Positions 1 to 12,625 are shown, counted from the stretch's first letter. The stretch: 64,000 nucleotides of DNA from an actinobacterium acMicro-4 (GCA_000754445.1 JNSD01000002.1:1-64000); one strand, 5' to 3'. Program-made: numbers and translations. Notes: generated by a model not told the origin, from the letters alone.

Positions 1-382
<382 letters not shown>

Positions 383-489
383 CACCACATGAGTGGTGCT
401 CGCGTCCACTTTGTGGTTCTCGATTTACGGTCGAGAACCGATCGATTACCAGCTGAGGCTGGTAATCCTCAGACTGAAAAATCAATAGT

Positions 490-608
490 GTTTCGGCGGC
501 CATAGCGAAGGGGAAACGCCCGGTTACATTCCGAACCCGGAAGCTAAGACCTTCAGCGCCGATGGTACTGCGAGGGTGACCTCGTGGGAGAGTAGGACAC
601 CGCCGGAC
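490..608 (+). rRNA. 5S ribosomal RNA
   Basis: The segment starts GTTTCGGCGGCCATAGCG and ends GACACCGCCGGAC, so the two ends pair to form helix I. The conserved core CCCGGTTACATTCCGAACCCGG is present. It sits about 105 nt after the 23S end, the normal actinobacterial rrn arrangement. Length, about 119 nt, is typical. Boundaries are accurate to a few bases. Confidence 0.95.
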
Positions 609-617
609 TTCTTTGTG

Positions 618-648
618 AAATGGCCACCCCCAGGGGTGGCCATTTTGC
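618..648 (+). terminator. rrn operon intrinsic terminator
   Basis: A perfect 10-bp stem TGGCCACCCC / GGGGTGGCCA with a very short loop is followed by TTTT directly after 5S rRNA. It probably ends the rrn transcript. It also lies just 5' of the first protein gene, so that gene needs its own promoter or read-through. Confidence 0.85.
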
Positions 649-664
649 GTTAACAAGGACAACC

Positions 665-1768
665 ATGACAGACAACGACCGACCCAGAACGCCAAAGCGT
701 GCCTCCGAGGAGAGAAAACCCCAGGGACCGCGCCCTGCACGTCCCCGCCCCGCGCGTTCCGGTGCGGACGGCGCCTCCGGCGCATCGAGTGATCGTCCGC
801 GGCGGGACGGCGAACGTTTTGGCCGGAAACCCGCCGAGTCCGCAGGCGAGCGCCCCTCGAGACCGAGGCCTCCACGAGACGGAAAGCCCGGTGAGGCCAA
901 GCGCACCGATGGCCCACGCCGGTCAGACAGTCCACGTCGCACGGGTGACACTCCGGGCGCTCCGCGTCGGAGTTTTGGACCACGACGCGACGGGGCGTCC
1001 AGTGCTGACCGAGCTGCCCGGCCGCCACGCGATCGGGAGCCTCGCGAGGAGCGCGATGATGCCCCTCGCCACAATGACCCGGCGGTTGACGCCGATGCGC
1101 TACCCGCTGAGCTGGATCGTGCTGCTTGGCGTGAGCTGAAGGCCCTCACCAAAGAGAATGCTGAGTGGGTTGCTGGTCACCTTGTGATGGCAAGCCGAGT
1201 TGTTGATGAGGACCCCGAGCGAGCTCACCAGCATGCGCTCGCTGCTGCGCGCAGAGCGGGTCGGATCCCGGTTGTTCGTGAGACCGTAGGTATTACTGCC
1301 TATGTGAACGGAGATTTTGCCCTGGCACTGCGGGAGCTTCGCACCTATCGGAGGCTTTCCGGCAGTAATGACCAGTTGCCTCTGATGGTGGATTGCGAGC
1401 GCGGACTGGGCCGGCCCGATCGCGCGTTGGAGTTGGCGGGGGATGTGGCACGAGCGACCTTGCCGGTCGCTGTTCAGGTGGAGTTAGCCATTGCGCGCTC
1501 CGGAGCGAGGCTGGATATGAATCAGCCTCAGTTGGCCCTGACTGAATTAGAGATTCCCCAGCTCACCCCGGATACCGCCTACTCCTTTTCTCCTGCCCTG
1601 TTTGATTCTTACGCTGTGGTGTTAGCGGAACTGGGTCGCGACGAGGAGGCAGAGCTCTGGGGCGAGCGAGCCAACCGCGCAGCTCTTGCGCTCGCCGAAG
1701 CGTCGGCGCCAGATGACGAAGAGGACAGTGTTCTTGTGGTCGAAATGCCAGAGGACGATCAGGCGTGA
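665..1768 (+). CDS. TPR-like protein with long Arg/Pro-rich disordered N-terminus
   Basis: The 367-aa protein has two parts. Residues 1 to about 150 are rich in Arg, Pro, Gly and Ser with RPxR-type runs, so probably disordered and very basic. Residues of about 155-350 form Ala/Leu-rich helical repeats (LALRELRTYRRLSG, PDRALELAGDVARA) typical of tetratricopeptide-like folds. The ORF track starts at 620, inside the terminator hairpin; ATG 665, after AACAAGGACAACC, is a better start. The next gene overlaps it by 4 nt (GTGA), implying translational coupling. Related proteins next to HAD and tlyA genes are common in Actinobacteria but lack a defined function. The basic tail suggests RNA or ribosome contact; that is inference only. 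Confidence 0.8.
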   Translation: MTDNDRPRTPKRASEERKPQGPRPARPRPARSGADGASGASSDRPRRDGERFGRKPAESAGERPSRPRPPRDGKPGEAKRTDGPRRSDSPRRTGDTPGAPRRSFGPRRDGASSADRAARPPRDREPREERDDAPRHNDPAVDADALPAELDRAAWRELKALTKENAEWVAGHLVMASRVVDEDPERAHQHALAAARRAGRIPVVRETVGITAYVNGDFALALRELRTYRRLSGSNDQLPLMVDCERGLGRPDRALELAGDVARATLPVAVQVELAIARSGARLDMNQPQLALTELEIPQLTPDTAYSFSPALFDSYAVVLAELGRDEEAELWGERANRAALALAEASAPDDEEDSVLVVEMPEDDQA

Positions 1769-2784
1769 TCGAATCTGGGTCCACCCCGTTGGAGGGCATT
1801 GCGGTTCTCCTGCTGGATCTCGACGGCGTGATTTATCGAGGCCCTGAGGCAATCCCGCACGCTGTCAAGTCTTTGTCCAAAGCCGCAGGGGCGCTTCGTC
1901 TTGGCTATGTCACCAACAATGCCTCCAGGACCCCGGAGCAGGTGGCAACCCAGATTGCCGGCTACGGGCTTCCCGCCGAGGCGGCGGATGTGGTGACGTC
2001 GCCACAATCGGCGGCACGGATGCTCCGCTCACTGTTGCCCGCGGGTTCGCTTGTTCTCGTTGTCGGTGGCGTGGGGTTGGTCAGCGAAGTTGAGGCAGCC
2101 GGATTTCGGGTGACCAGACTGGCTGATGATGTCCCCGACGCCGTTGTTCAGGGTTTCTCTCCAGAAGTCGGGTGGGAACAGCTCGCGCAAGCCTCATTTG
2201 CTCTCCAGCGCAGACCAGAGATTCCGTGGGTCGCCACGAACACCGACTGGACGATTCCGTTGCAGGGCGGAGTGGCGCCAGGCAATGGCGCCTTGGTCTC
2301 TGCCGTCCATCTCGCCGTGGGAAGACTTGCGACCTTTGCTGGAAAACCAGAGCCAGAGATTTTCGAGGTCGCTACCGAGCGTTTTGGCTCCGCGCCAGAG
2401 GAGACTCTGATGATTGGCGATCGCCTGGACACCGATGTTCTCGGCGCCAATCGGGCCGGGATGAAATCCGCTCTGGTGTTGACCGGAATTGACTCCGCGA
2501 AAACGTTGCTCGCAAGCGACGCCAGCATGAGGCCAACCTACGTCTTCCAAGACCTTCGTGATCTGCACACGCCCTATCCGAAAACCATCAGGCACACGGA
2601 TGCCGATGGGGTTCACACGGTCGAGGTAGGTAGGGCTGTTGTTCGGAGGAAGGACAATGTCGTTCGTGTTGCGCGGGCGGGAGCGCCGATTGACTTGGTC
2701 CGAGCCGGCGCGACGATTGTTCATGATTCAGGGCTCAAGATTTTCGGACTTGATGTCGATCCCCCGATATATTCTTCTCTATGA
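1765..2784 (+). CDS. HAD-superfamily (IIA) sugar/nucleotide phosphatase
   Basis: The 339-aa cytoplasmic hydrolase is of the NagD/Rv1692 type. HAD motif I is LLLDLDGVIYRGP near residue 15, motif II is VTNNAS near 50, and the C-terminal motif is MIGDRLDTDVLGANRAGM near 217, with the acidic Mg-binding residues present. Family members dephosphorylate small metabolites such as glycerol phosphate or nucleotides; the substrate cannot be read from sequence. About 75 residues follow the usual HAD core (from about 265), a tail known from actinobacterial homologs. The GTG start overlaps the upstream stop, and its stop overlaps the ATG of a 45-aa ORF, so this is a tight operon. Confidence 0.9.
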   Translation: MIESGSTPLEGIAVLLLDLDGVIYRGPEAIPHAVKSLSKAAGALRLGYVTNNASRTPEQVATQIAGYGLPAEAADVVTSPQSAARMLRSLLPAGSLVLVVGGVGLVSEVEAAGFRVTRLADDVPDAVVQGFSPEVGWEQLAQASFALQRRPEIPWVATNTDWTIPLQGGVAPGNGALVSAVHLAVGRLATFAGKPEPEIFEVATERFGSAPEETLMIGDRLDTDVLGANRAGMKSALVLTGIDSAKTLLASDASMRPTYVFQDLRDLHTPYPKTIRHTDADGVHTVEVGRAVVRRKDNVVRVARAGAPIDLVRAGATIVHDSGLKIFGLDVDPPIYSSL

Positions 2785-2918
2785 CCGCGTGGACCCCCGA
2801 GCAGATGGAAGCCCGCCTTGTGGAGCTTGCGAGCCTGCCCCTTGATGAGCGGATTGCGGCCCTCAACGATGTCCATGACGAGCTCAAGGTTTTTCTCGAC
2901 GCACCGCCATCCACCTAA
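2781..2918 (+). CDS. Small conserved-looking acidic protein (45 aa)
   Basis: This ORF is too short for the supplied track. ATG at 2781 overlaps the HAD stop (ATGA) and its TAA shares its last base with the ATG of tlyA (TAATG), so it exactly fills the gap between two coupled genes. The product begins MTAWTPEQMEARLVELASLP and is acidic and helical (LVELASLPLDERIAALNDVHDEL), with no membrane segment. Tiny ORFs at this position are familiar in Actinobacteria. Function unknown. The perfect overlaps at both ends make it likely to be translated. Confidence 0.72.
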   Translation: MTAWTPEQMEARLVELASLPLDERIAALNDVHDELKVFLDAPPST

Positions 2919-3709
2919 TGCCCTCGATGCGCCTCGACCAAGCCCTCGTGCGTAGGGGGCTCGTTGCAAGTCGCACTAAAGCGCAGCGTCGCATCGACGC
3001 TGGTGACGTGAGGGTTGACGGCGTAGTGCAGGCCAAACACGCGTTGCCTGTGGGTGAGGAATCAATCATTGAGCTTCACGGGGTAGACAACTACGTGGGG
3101 CGCGGAGCGCACAAGCTCCTAGCAGCCCTCCATCGCTGGGATATCAGTGTCGAGGGTGCCACGGCCCTAGACCTCGGTGCCTCAACCGGAGGGTTCACCC
3201 AGGTCCTTCTCGAGCGGGGCACGACACGAGTTGTTGCCCTGGATGTGGGCCACGGGCAAATGCACCCGAGCCTGATAGCGAATGAGAGAGTGACCCTCTG
3301 CGAGGGGGTCAATGTTCGCTATCTCGATCAGCAGTGGTGGAACACTCTCGGTGTGGAGGGTATTGACTGGGTCGTCGCGGATCTCAGTTTCGTCTCCCTG
3401 ACCCATGTCTTTGCGCCTGTGACTGGCGTGGTGGGTGACGCATCCTGGATTGCCTTGGTGAAGCCACAGTTTGAGGTGGGCAGAACGGGGGTAAGCGAGG
3501 GAATCGCGACGGACCCCGCCGGTCATGCTTCCGCTATTGCCGCAGTGGTGGCGGCTGCTGAGGCCAGTGGGCTTCATTTGGCAGGTGTTATGGCCTCGCC
3601 AATCACCGGTGAAGCCGGTAACCGGGAGTACCTGTGTTGGTTTACACCCACGCGTGGGCGGAATCAGACACAATGGTCTGAGCACATCCACCACGTGACC
3701 CATTCCTGA
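2918..3709 (+). CDS. tlyA: TlyA-type 16S/23S rRNA 2'-O-methyltransferase
   Basis: The 263-aa protein has an N-terminal S4 RNA-binding domain (MRLDQALVRRGLVASRTKAQ, residues 4-23 onward) followed by an FtsJ-like Rossmann methyltransferase domain. The SAM-binding motif is LDLGASTGGFTQVLL near 83-97, and LVKPQFEVG is near 185. TlyA methylates the 2'-O of C1409 in 16S and C1920 in 23S rRNA, which gives capreomycin sensitivity in mycobacteria. Length and domain order are normal. Order HAD - small ORF - tlyA - nadK - recN is standard for the phylum. Confidence 0.94.
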   Translation: MPSMRLDQALVRRGLVASRTKAQRRIDAGDVRVDGVVQAKHALPVGEESIIELHGVDNYVGRGAHKLLAALHRWDISVEGATALDLGASTGGFTQVLLERGTTRVVALDVGHGQMHPSLIANERVTLCEGVNVRYLDQQWWNTLGVEGIDWVVADLSFVSLTHVFAPVTGVVGDASWIALVKPQFEVGRTGVSEGIATDPAGHASAIAAVVAAAEASGLHLAGVMASPITGEAGNREYLCWFTPTRGRNQTQWSEHIHHVTHS

Positions 3710-3722
3710 GCGAGGAGACGGC

Positions 3723-4625
3723 ATGACGACCCGGCACATGCTTCTTGTTGCGCACACTGCTCGCCAGGACGCCCTCGCCGCCGCTGTTGCGGTGTGTGAG
3801 CAGTTGCGAGCCGCCGGTGCCACACCGGTGGTCGCGCCAGTGCAAGAAGAAGATTTTCGCAAAGCCGGGGCCGGCGATTGTGCGGTTCTTGGTACAGGCG
3901 TATCTCTGGGTGATCTCGAGCTCACTATCGTGCTCGGTGGCGACGGAACCATCCTTGGCGCTGTCGAATTGACCCGCGGATGTTCCGCGCCCATCCTTGG
4001 AATCAACCACGGTCACGTGGGCTTCCTCGCGGAGAGCGAGCGCGACGACCTAGCCTGGACTGTCTCCCAGGCGCTGGCTGGGGAGTATGACGTTGATGAG
4101 CGGTTGGTGTTGGATGTGTCGGTCTCCGACGCCTCTGGCGAGATCTACACGACCTTCGCCGTCAACGAAGCGGCCATTGAGAAAGCGTCGAGGGCTCGCA
4201 TGATTGAGGTGGCACTCGAAGTCGACGGGCGGCCAATCTCGGCTTTTGGCGCCGATGGTGTCGTGATGGCCACGCCGACCGGTTCGACCGCGTACTCGTT
4301 CTCTGCGGGCGGCCCGGTTGTATGGCCAGAGGTCGATGCTCTGCTGATGGTTCCGCTGTCAGCTCATGCACTTTTCGCAAGGCCTTTGGTCGTTGGCCCC
4401 CACTCGGTGTTGGCGGTTGAACTCTTGGACCGCTCGGGTGCCACCGCAGTGCTGTGGTGCGATGGACGCCGAGGCATTGACATTGAGCCAGGCTCTCGCG
4501 TTGTCGCGAGGCGCAGCGAGCACCCTTTGCGTCTAGCCCGCCTGCACCCCGGTCCCTTCACCGACCGGCTGGTTAAGAAGTTTGGCCTTCCCGTCACCGG
4601 CTGGCGCGGACCTGGAAAAGGATAA
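3723..4625 (+). CDS. nadK: NAD kinase
   Basis: The 300-aa cytoplasmic enzyme phosphorylates NAD to NADP using ATP or polyphosphate. The catalytic GGDGT motif is in VLGGDGTILGA near residue 72, the NE/D motif is AVNEAAI near 146, and the glycine-rich segment ATPTGSTAYSFSAGGP is near 183. An SD-like GAGGAG precedes the ATG. It follows tlyA by 13 nt and precedes recN by 6 nt, so all three are probably cotranscribed. Confidence 0.96.
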   Translation: MTTRHMLLVAHTARQDALAAAVAVCEQLRAAGATPVVAPVQEEDFRKAGAGDCAVLGTGVSLGDLELTIVLGGDGTILGAVELTRGCSAPILGINHGHVGFLAESERDDLAWTVSQALAGEYDVDERLVLDVSVSDASGEIYTTFAVNEAAIEKASRARMIEVALEVDGRPISAFGADGVVMATPTGSTAYSFSAGGPVVWPEVDALLMVPLSAHALFARPLVVGPHSVLAVELLDRSGATAVLWCDGRRGIDIEPGSRVVARRSEHPLRLARLHPGPFTDRLVKKFGLPVTGWRGPGKG

Positions 4626-4631
4626 CCTCTC

Positions 4632-8061
<3,430 letters not shown>

Positions 8062-8063
8062 CT

Positions 8064-8636
8064 ATGGGGGTGTTTCTCCCCAAGGATGAGCCTCGCCACG
8101 TCGAGGCACTGAGTCGAGAGACAGTGTTTGACGGTGCTATTTGGGATGTCGTCCGGGAGACCTTCGACTACAACGGCAGCGTTTTGCGACGTGACTTTGT
8201 TGACCACACGGGCGCAGTGGGCATTGTGGCCATTAGCGACGTCGGCGATGTGATGATGATTCGCCAGTATCGCCACGCAATTCGGTCGCTGAATTGGGAA
8301 ATTCCAGCGGGTCTCCTCGATATTCCTGGTGAAGACCCTTTGGAGTGCGCCAAGCGAGAATTGGCCGAGGAAGCCGACCTGGAGGCGGATCACTGGGACC
8401 ACCTGATGACGCTCAACACCACTCCTGGCGGTTCGAACGAGTTCATTCAGATTTATGTTGCCACTGGTCTTCGCCCTCTGGCCCACGATTACGTCCGAGA
8501 GGGCGAAGAGGCAGATTTAGAAAAACGATTTATTCCCCTGGCTGATGTGGTGAGCGCGATTATGCAGGGGAATATCAGGAATCAGATTGCTGTGACCGCT
8601 GTGCTTGCCGCCTATGTCCAACAACGCCAGCTCTAG
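8064..8636 (+). CDS. Nudix hydrolase, ADP-ribose pyrophosphatase type
   Basis: The 190-aa protein carries a complete Nudix box, GLLDIPGEDPLECAKRELAEEADL near residues 82-105 (Gx5Ex7REx2EE). The upstream ADHHG-like segment is replaced by DHTGAVGIVAISD, as in ADP-ribose pyrophosphatases of the NudF class. It would hydrolyse ADP-ribose to AMP and ribose 5-phosphate. It lies 2 nt after pyrG and overlaps xerD by 23 nt, the usual pyrG-nudix-xerD order in Actinobacteria. Confidence 0.9.
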   Translation: MGVFLPKDEPRHVEALSRETVFDGAIWDVVRETFDYNGSVLRRDFVDHTGAVGIVAISDVGDVMMIRQYRHAIRSLNWEIPAGLLDIPGEDPLECAKRELAEEADLEADHWDHLMTLNTTPGGSNEFIQIYVATGLRPLAHDYVREGEEADLEKRFIPLADVVSAIMQGNIRNQIAVTAVLAAYVQQRQL

Positions 8637-9552
8637 TTCTCCGCGCTCGGAGCTCGAGCGAGAGCTCGAGCGCTATATCCGTTATGTGACTCTCGAGCGC
8701 GGCCGCTCACCCCACACCGTGAGTGCTTACCGAAGCGACCTAGGCCACTATCTTGCCTGGCTCGCGGCACGGGATCTTGGTCGCGCGGTTGAGCTTGGCG
8801 CGGAGCACGTTCGCGACTATGTGGGAGGCTTGCCCGGCGCTCGAACCACCGTGGCAAGGAAGCTCTCCAGCATCAAGAACTTTCACCGGTTCCTGCTCGA
8901 TGAGGGTGTGGTCCCCGATGATGTGACGCGGGAGCTCCACGCACCAAAGCTTCCCGGGCGTCTGCCGAAAGCATTGAGCGTGGCGCAGGTGCAGGACCTG
9001 CTCGATGCCATTGTCGGCGATGACCCGCTAGCGCTGCGTGATCGGGCCCTCCTGGAGCTGCTCTATGCGACAGGCGCGCGCGTCTCGGAGGTGATGCAGA
9101 TGAGCCTTGATGACCTCGTGGATGACCAGGGCCGAACCGCTGAGATGGTCCGTGTGACGGGAAAGGGCCGCAAACAGCGCATTGTTCCCGTGGGCAGCTA
9201 TGCCCGAGCGGCGCTAGATAGCTATGTGACTCGTGCGAGGCCTGCACTGATTAAGAACGCAAAGAAATCCACGCCGGTCGTGTTTTTGGGCGCCAGGGGT
9301 GCTCCACTCTCGCGCCAAAACGCGTGGCTAATTATCCACGACGCTGCCACGCGGGCGCACCTCGAGGGTCTTGTGTCCCCTCACACCCTTCGGCACTCTT
9401 TTGCCACTCATGTCCTGAGCGGGGGAGCAGATATTCGGGTTGTTCAAGAGCTTCTGGGTCACGCATCGGTCTCGACCACCCAGATTTACACAAAAGTCAC
9501 CATTGATACCCTCCGCGATGTCTATCTGGGGGCACATCCGCGTGCCAGGTAA
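8614..9552 (+). CDS. xerD: Site-specific tyrosine recombinase XerD
   Basis: The 312-aa recombinase resolves chromosome dimers at dif. The N-terminal SAM-like core-binding domain occupies about 10-95. The catalytic domain shows the full set: Arg in GARVSEVM, Lys in GKGRKQR, His-Arg in HTLRHSFATH, His in LLGHASVSTT and the nucleophile Tyr in QIYTKV. ATG 8614 is used instead of TTG 8605 because it matches the usual N-terminal length. It is cotranscribed with pyrG and nudix. Confidence 0.94.
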   Translation: MSNNASSSSPRSELERELERYIRYVTLERGRSPHTVSAYRSDLGHYLAWLAARDLGRAVELGAEHVRDYVGGLPGARTTVARKLSSIKNFHRFLLDEGVVPDDVTRELHAPKLPGRLPKALSVAQVQDLLDAIVGDDPLALRDRALLELLYATGARVSEVMQMSLDDLVDDQGRTAEMVRVTGKGRKQRIVPVGSYARAALDSYVTRARPALIKNAKKSTPVVFLGARGAPLSRQNAWLIIHDAATRAHLEGLVSPHTLRHSFATHVLSGGADIRVVQELLGHASVSTTQIYTKVTIDTLRDVYLGAHPRAR

Positions 9553-9562
9553 AGCGGAGCGA

Positions 9563-9568
9563 TAGACT
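9563..9568 (+). promoter_or_regulatory. -10 box of a leaderless parA promoter
   Basis: TAGACT lies 6 nt before the parA ATG, with no SD between. This spacing places the transcription start at or next to the start codon, as in the known leaderless mRNAs of Actinobacteria. The -35 is not obvious. Confidence 0.6.
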
Positions 9569-9574
9569 CACGTC

Positions 9575-10429
9575 ATGCCGAAAGTCGCGTCCCAGATAGG
9601 CCCCACCGGCCGTCCGCTGCGTGATTTTCCTGAGCCAGCAGCGCTAAAATCTCACGGACCTGCGCGGATTATTGCCCTGTGTAACCAAAAGGGTGGTGTC
9701 GGCAAGACCACCACCGCAATTAGCCTTGGCGGTGCCCTAGCGGAATACGGTCGCACCGTTTTGTTGGTGGACTTTGACCCCCAGGGAGCACTCTCTGCTG
9801 GCTTTGGGGTCAACACCCACGATGCTGTCACTATTTACGACCTTCTGATTGGCCGTGAAACAGATGTCCGCAAGGCCATCCAGCCGACGAAGACTAAGGG
9901 GGTCTATGTGATCCCCGCGAACATCGACCTCTCGGCTGCCGAGGTTCACCTGGTGAGCGAGGTGGCGCGTGAGCACATCTTGGCCAGAGTACTGAAGCCG
10001 GTGGTGGATGACTACGACGTGGTCTTGATTGACTGCCAACCCTCGCTGGGTTTGCTTACCGTCAACGCGCTTACCGCTGCACACGGGGTTCTCATCCCGC
10101 TGGAGACCGAGTACTTTGCGCTTCGTGGAGTTGCCCTCTTGATTGACACCATCGAGAAGGTTCGTGACCGTCTCAACCCTGCAATCCGCGTCGATGGCAT
10201 TGTCGCCACCATGCACGACCCGAGGACGCTCCACTCACAAGAGGTCATGGACCGGGTTGTCGAGGAATTTGGTGACATCGTGTTGCACACGGCAATCGGT
10301 CGAACCGTCAAGTTCCCGGACGCGTCGGTGGCCGCGGTCCCCATCACTGAATTCGCCCCGACTCACGCTGGTGCCCAGACATACCGCCAGTTGGCTAGAG
10401 AGCTCATCGCCCGTGGCGCGATCTCTTAA
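9575..10429 (+). CDS. ParA-family ATPase linked to scpAB
   Basis: The 284-aa cytoplasmic ATPase has a deviant Walker A (QKGGVGKTTTAISLGG near residue 37), Walker A' (LLVDFDPQGALS near 66) and Walker B (VVLIDCQPSLGLLTVNAL near 148). ParA proteins drive chromosome or protein-cluster positioning. This copy sits upstream of scpA/scpB, as in many Actinobacteria, and is distinct from the chromosomal parAB near oriC. It probably starts a parA-scpA-scpB-rluB-tyrA-cmk-der operon. Confidence 0.92.
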   Translation: MPKVASQIGPTGRPLRDFPEPAALKSHGPARIIALCNQKGGVGKTTTAISLGGALAEYGRTVLLVDFDPQGALSAGFGVNTHDAVTIYDLLIGRETDVRKAIQPTKTKGVYVIPANIDLSAAEVHLVSEVAREHILARVLKPVVDDYDVVLIDCQPSLGLLTVNALTAAHGVLIPLETEYFALRGVALLIDTIEKVRDRLNPAIRVDGIVATMHDPRTLHSQEVMDRVVEEFGDIVLHTAIGRTVKFPDASVAAVPITEFAPTHAGAQTYRQLARELIARGAIS

Positions 10430-11264
10430 AGGAAACGTTCTCGACGAGCTGAAAGCCGAGGGCGAGCAGTCGTTTCGAGTCCGACTCGATAACTTTGATG
10501 GCCCTTTTGATCTTCTCCTGAGCCTGATTGGCAAGAGAGAACTCGATATCACCGAGGTTGCGCTCAGTGTCGTCACGGATGACTTCCTGACCTACATCAA
10601 AGACCTGGAGGGGGTCGCGGAACTCGATGCGGCCAGTGAGTTCCTGGTGGTGGCGGCAACCCTGCTGGATATGAAGATTGTGGGACTGTTGCCCCAGGGG
10701 GAATTCGTTGACGCCGAAGATGTGGCGCTCTTGGAAGCCAGAGACCTCCTTTTTGCTCGACTGTTGCAGTATCGCGCTTTCAAAGAGGTGTCCATGTGGG
10801 TCGCCGAACGTCTCGAGCGCGAAAGTCATCGCCACGCTCGAAGCGTTGCCCTCGACGAAAAATTTGTCGCCGCCGCTCCCGAGCTTGAGTGGACCCTTGG
10901 CCTGCAAGATTTCCAGATGCTCGCGCTTCTTGCGCTGGCACCCAAAGAGATTCCTCTGGTCAACCTTGATCACTTGCATGCTCCGCTGGTCAGCATTCGC
11001 GAACAGGCGGCCCATGTCATTGCCATGCTCAAAGGCCACGGACCCGTGAGTTTCCGTTCGTTGATTGCTGGCGTTGCCGAGCGCGGTGTTATCGTCGCTA
11101 GATTCTTGGCAGTACTCGAGCTGTATCGGGAGTCTGCCATCACCTTCCAGCAGGTGGAGCCCCTTGGCGAGCTAACACTGCAGTGGAGCGCCCAAGATTT
11201 CAGTGAAGAACATCTCGCTACCTTGGGTGATGAATGGGGCGGCGAGGAGAGAAGCAATGCCTAA
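10413..11264 (+). CDS. scpA: Segregation and condensation protein ScpA
   Basis: ScpA (kleisin) bridges the SMC heads and binds ScpB. The diagnostic N-terminal motif FDGPFDLLLSLIGKRELDI is near residue 30. The ORF track's 373-aa version includes out-of-context sequence inside parA. GTG 10413, overlapping the parA end by 17 nt, gives a normal 283-aa protein. The C-terminal winged-helix segment (RSLIAGVAERGVIVARFLAVLEL) is intact. Confidence 0.92.
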   Translation: MARSLKGNVLDELKAEGEQSFRVRLDNFDGPFDLLLSLIGKRELDITEVALSVVTDDFLTYIKDLEGVAELDAASEFLVVAATLLDMKIVGLLPQGEFVDAEDVALLEARDLLFARLLQYRAFKEVSMWVAERLERESHRHARSVALDEKFVAAAPELEWTLGLQDFQMLALLALAPKEIPLVNLDHLHAPLVSIREQAAHVIAMLKGHGPVSFRSLIAGVAERGVIVARFLAVLELYRESAITFQQVEPLGELTLQWSAQDFSEEHLATLGDEWGGEERSNA

Positions 11265-11844
11265 AGAAAAAACAGAGACCCCGGTGACCACCACGGAAAA
11301 TCTTGAGCGTGAGTTGGAGGCAATCCTGATGGTTGCAGACCAGCCTCAGAGCATTCTTGAGCTCTCCAGCGCGCTCGAGGTGCCCGTCGCGCAGGTGAAG
11401 GCCGCCATCCAGAGTCTTGTCGCTGACTTCAACGGTGAGGCAGCAGGCCCCGAGCGCGGATTTGAACTGCGTGAAGTGGGTGGGGGTTGGCGGATATATG
11501 TTCGAGAGCGTTACGACGCCGTTGTTTCGCGGGTTATCCACGAGCAGACGCCGGCAAAGCTCTCACCGGCTGCCCTGGAAACGCTTGCGGTTATCGCCTA
11601 TAAGCAGCCGGTGACCAGGGGCCAGGTGTCCTCGATTCGCGCGGTGAACGTGGATAGCGTCATTCGCACACTGGTGAACCGCGGGCTCGTGCGAGAATCA
11701 CACACCGACCCCGAGACCGGAGCAATCTTCTATGTGACGACCGATCTTCTTCTGGGAGAGCTCGGGATTGAGTCACTGGAGGCGCTCCCGCCGTTGTCAC
11801 CACTGCTCGACGACGGCGCTGATGGCTTTGACGATGTCGACTGA
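11257..11844 (+). CDS. scpB: Segregation and condensation protein ScpB
   Basis: ScpB is the paired winged-helix partner of ScpA in the SMC complex. The motif LSPAALETLAVIAYKQPVTR, typical of the second winged helix, is near residue 105. ATG 11257 follows GAGGAGAG and overlaps the scpA stop by 8 nt; the track's 11203 start lies inside scpA. The product is 195 aa with an acidic C-terminus (DDGADGFDDVD). Confidence 0.93.
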   Translation: MPKEKTETPVTTTENLERELEAILMVADQPQSILELSSALEVPVAQVKAAIQSLVADFNGEAAGPERGFELREVGGGWRIYVRERYDAVVSRVIHEQTPAKLSPAALETLAVIAYKQPVTRGQVSSIRAVNVDSVIRTLVNRGLVRESHTDPETGAIFYVTTDLLLGELGIESLEALPPLSPLLDDGADGFDDVD

Positions 11845-12625
11845 CCACGACGACACCGACAAGGAACGCCTCCAAAAGGTTCTCTCCAGGGCCGGGGTTG
11901 CCTCCAGGCGCCGGGTCGAACAACTTATGCAGCAGGGTCGCATCACCGTCAACGGTGTGGTGGCGGACGAACTGGGCATGCGCATCAACCCAGCAAAGGA
12001 CATCGTCGCAGTCAATGGCTCCGTGGTCTCTCTCGACACTGAGCTTCGCTACATCATGTTGCACAAGCCCTCTGGCGTTGTCTCGAGCCTGGCGGATGAG
12101 CAGGGGCGACCTGACCTTCAGACCTACATAGCCCAGATCGGCGAGCGGGTGTTCAATGTCGGCAGGCTCGATGCCGACACCACAGGCTTATTGCTGATGA
12201 CCAATGATGGCGAGGCGGCCCATCGCCTGGCCCACCCCTCATTTATTGTCGACAAGGTCTATGTGGCAACCGTGCAGGGAGAAGTCACACCCCAGGCCCT
12301 CGCGGCCCTGACGAGTGGTGTTGAACTCGACGACGGGTTAGCCCGGGCGGACCGCGCCAAATTGGTCGGTGCGCCGCGGAATGGGAAAAGCATTGTCGAG
12401 TTGGTTCTGCATTCTGGGAAAAATCGGATTGTGCGGCGCATGTTGGCAGAAATCGGCCATCCCGTGCTCGATCTTCACCGCAGAAGCTTTGGCCCGCTCC
12501 ATCTGGGCGGCCTCAAACCTGGCCACTGGCGGGACCTCAGTAGGCTGGAGGTGTCCAGTGTGTTGACCCTGGCACATCAGGACACATCTTCCACCGAGGA
12601 GCACTCGCATGACCACGATGACTAA
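11834..12625 (+). CDS. rluB: 23S rRNA pseudouridine synthase, RluB family
   Basis: An N-terminal S4 domain (RLQKVLSRAGVASRRRVEQL) is followed by the RsuA/RluB catalytic domain with the active-site Asp in VGRLDADTTGLLLMTNDG and the C-terminal GKNRIVRRML. It isomerises uridine in 23S rRNA helix 89/90 in the RluB family. Start is ambiguous between ATG 11822 and 11834; both overlap scpB. About 263 aa. The C-terminal tail is His/Asp rich. Confidence 0.9.
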   Translation: MSTDHDDTDKERLQKVLSRAGVASRRRVEQLMQQGRITVNGVVADELGMRINPAKDIVAVNGSVVSLDTELRYIMLHKPSGVVSSLADEQGRPDLQTYIAQIGERVFNVGRLDADTTGLLLMTNDGEAAHRLAHPSFIVDKVYVATVQGEVTPQALAALTSGVELDDGLARADRAKLVGAPRNGKSIVELVLHSGKNRIVRRMLAEIGHPVLDLHRRSFGPLHLGGLKPGHWRDLSRLEVSSVLTLAHQDTSSTEEHSHDHDD

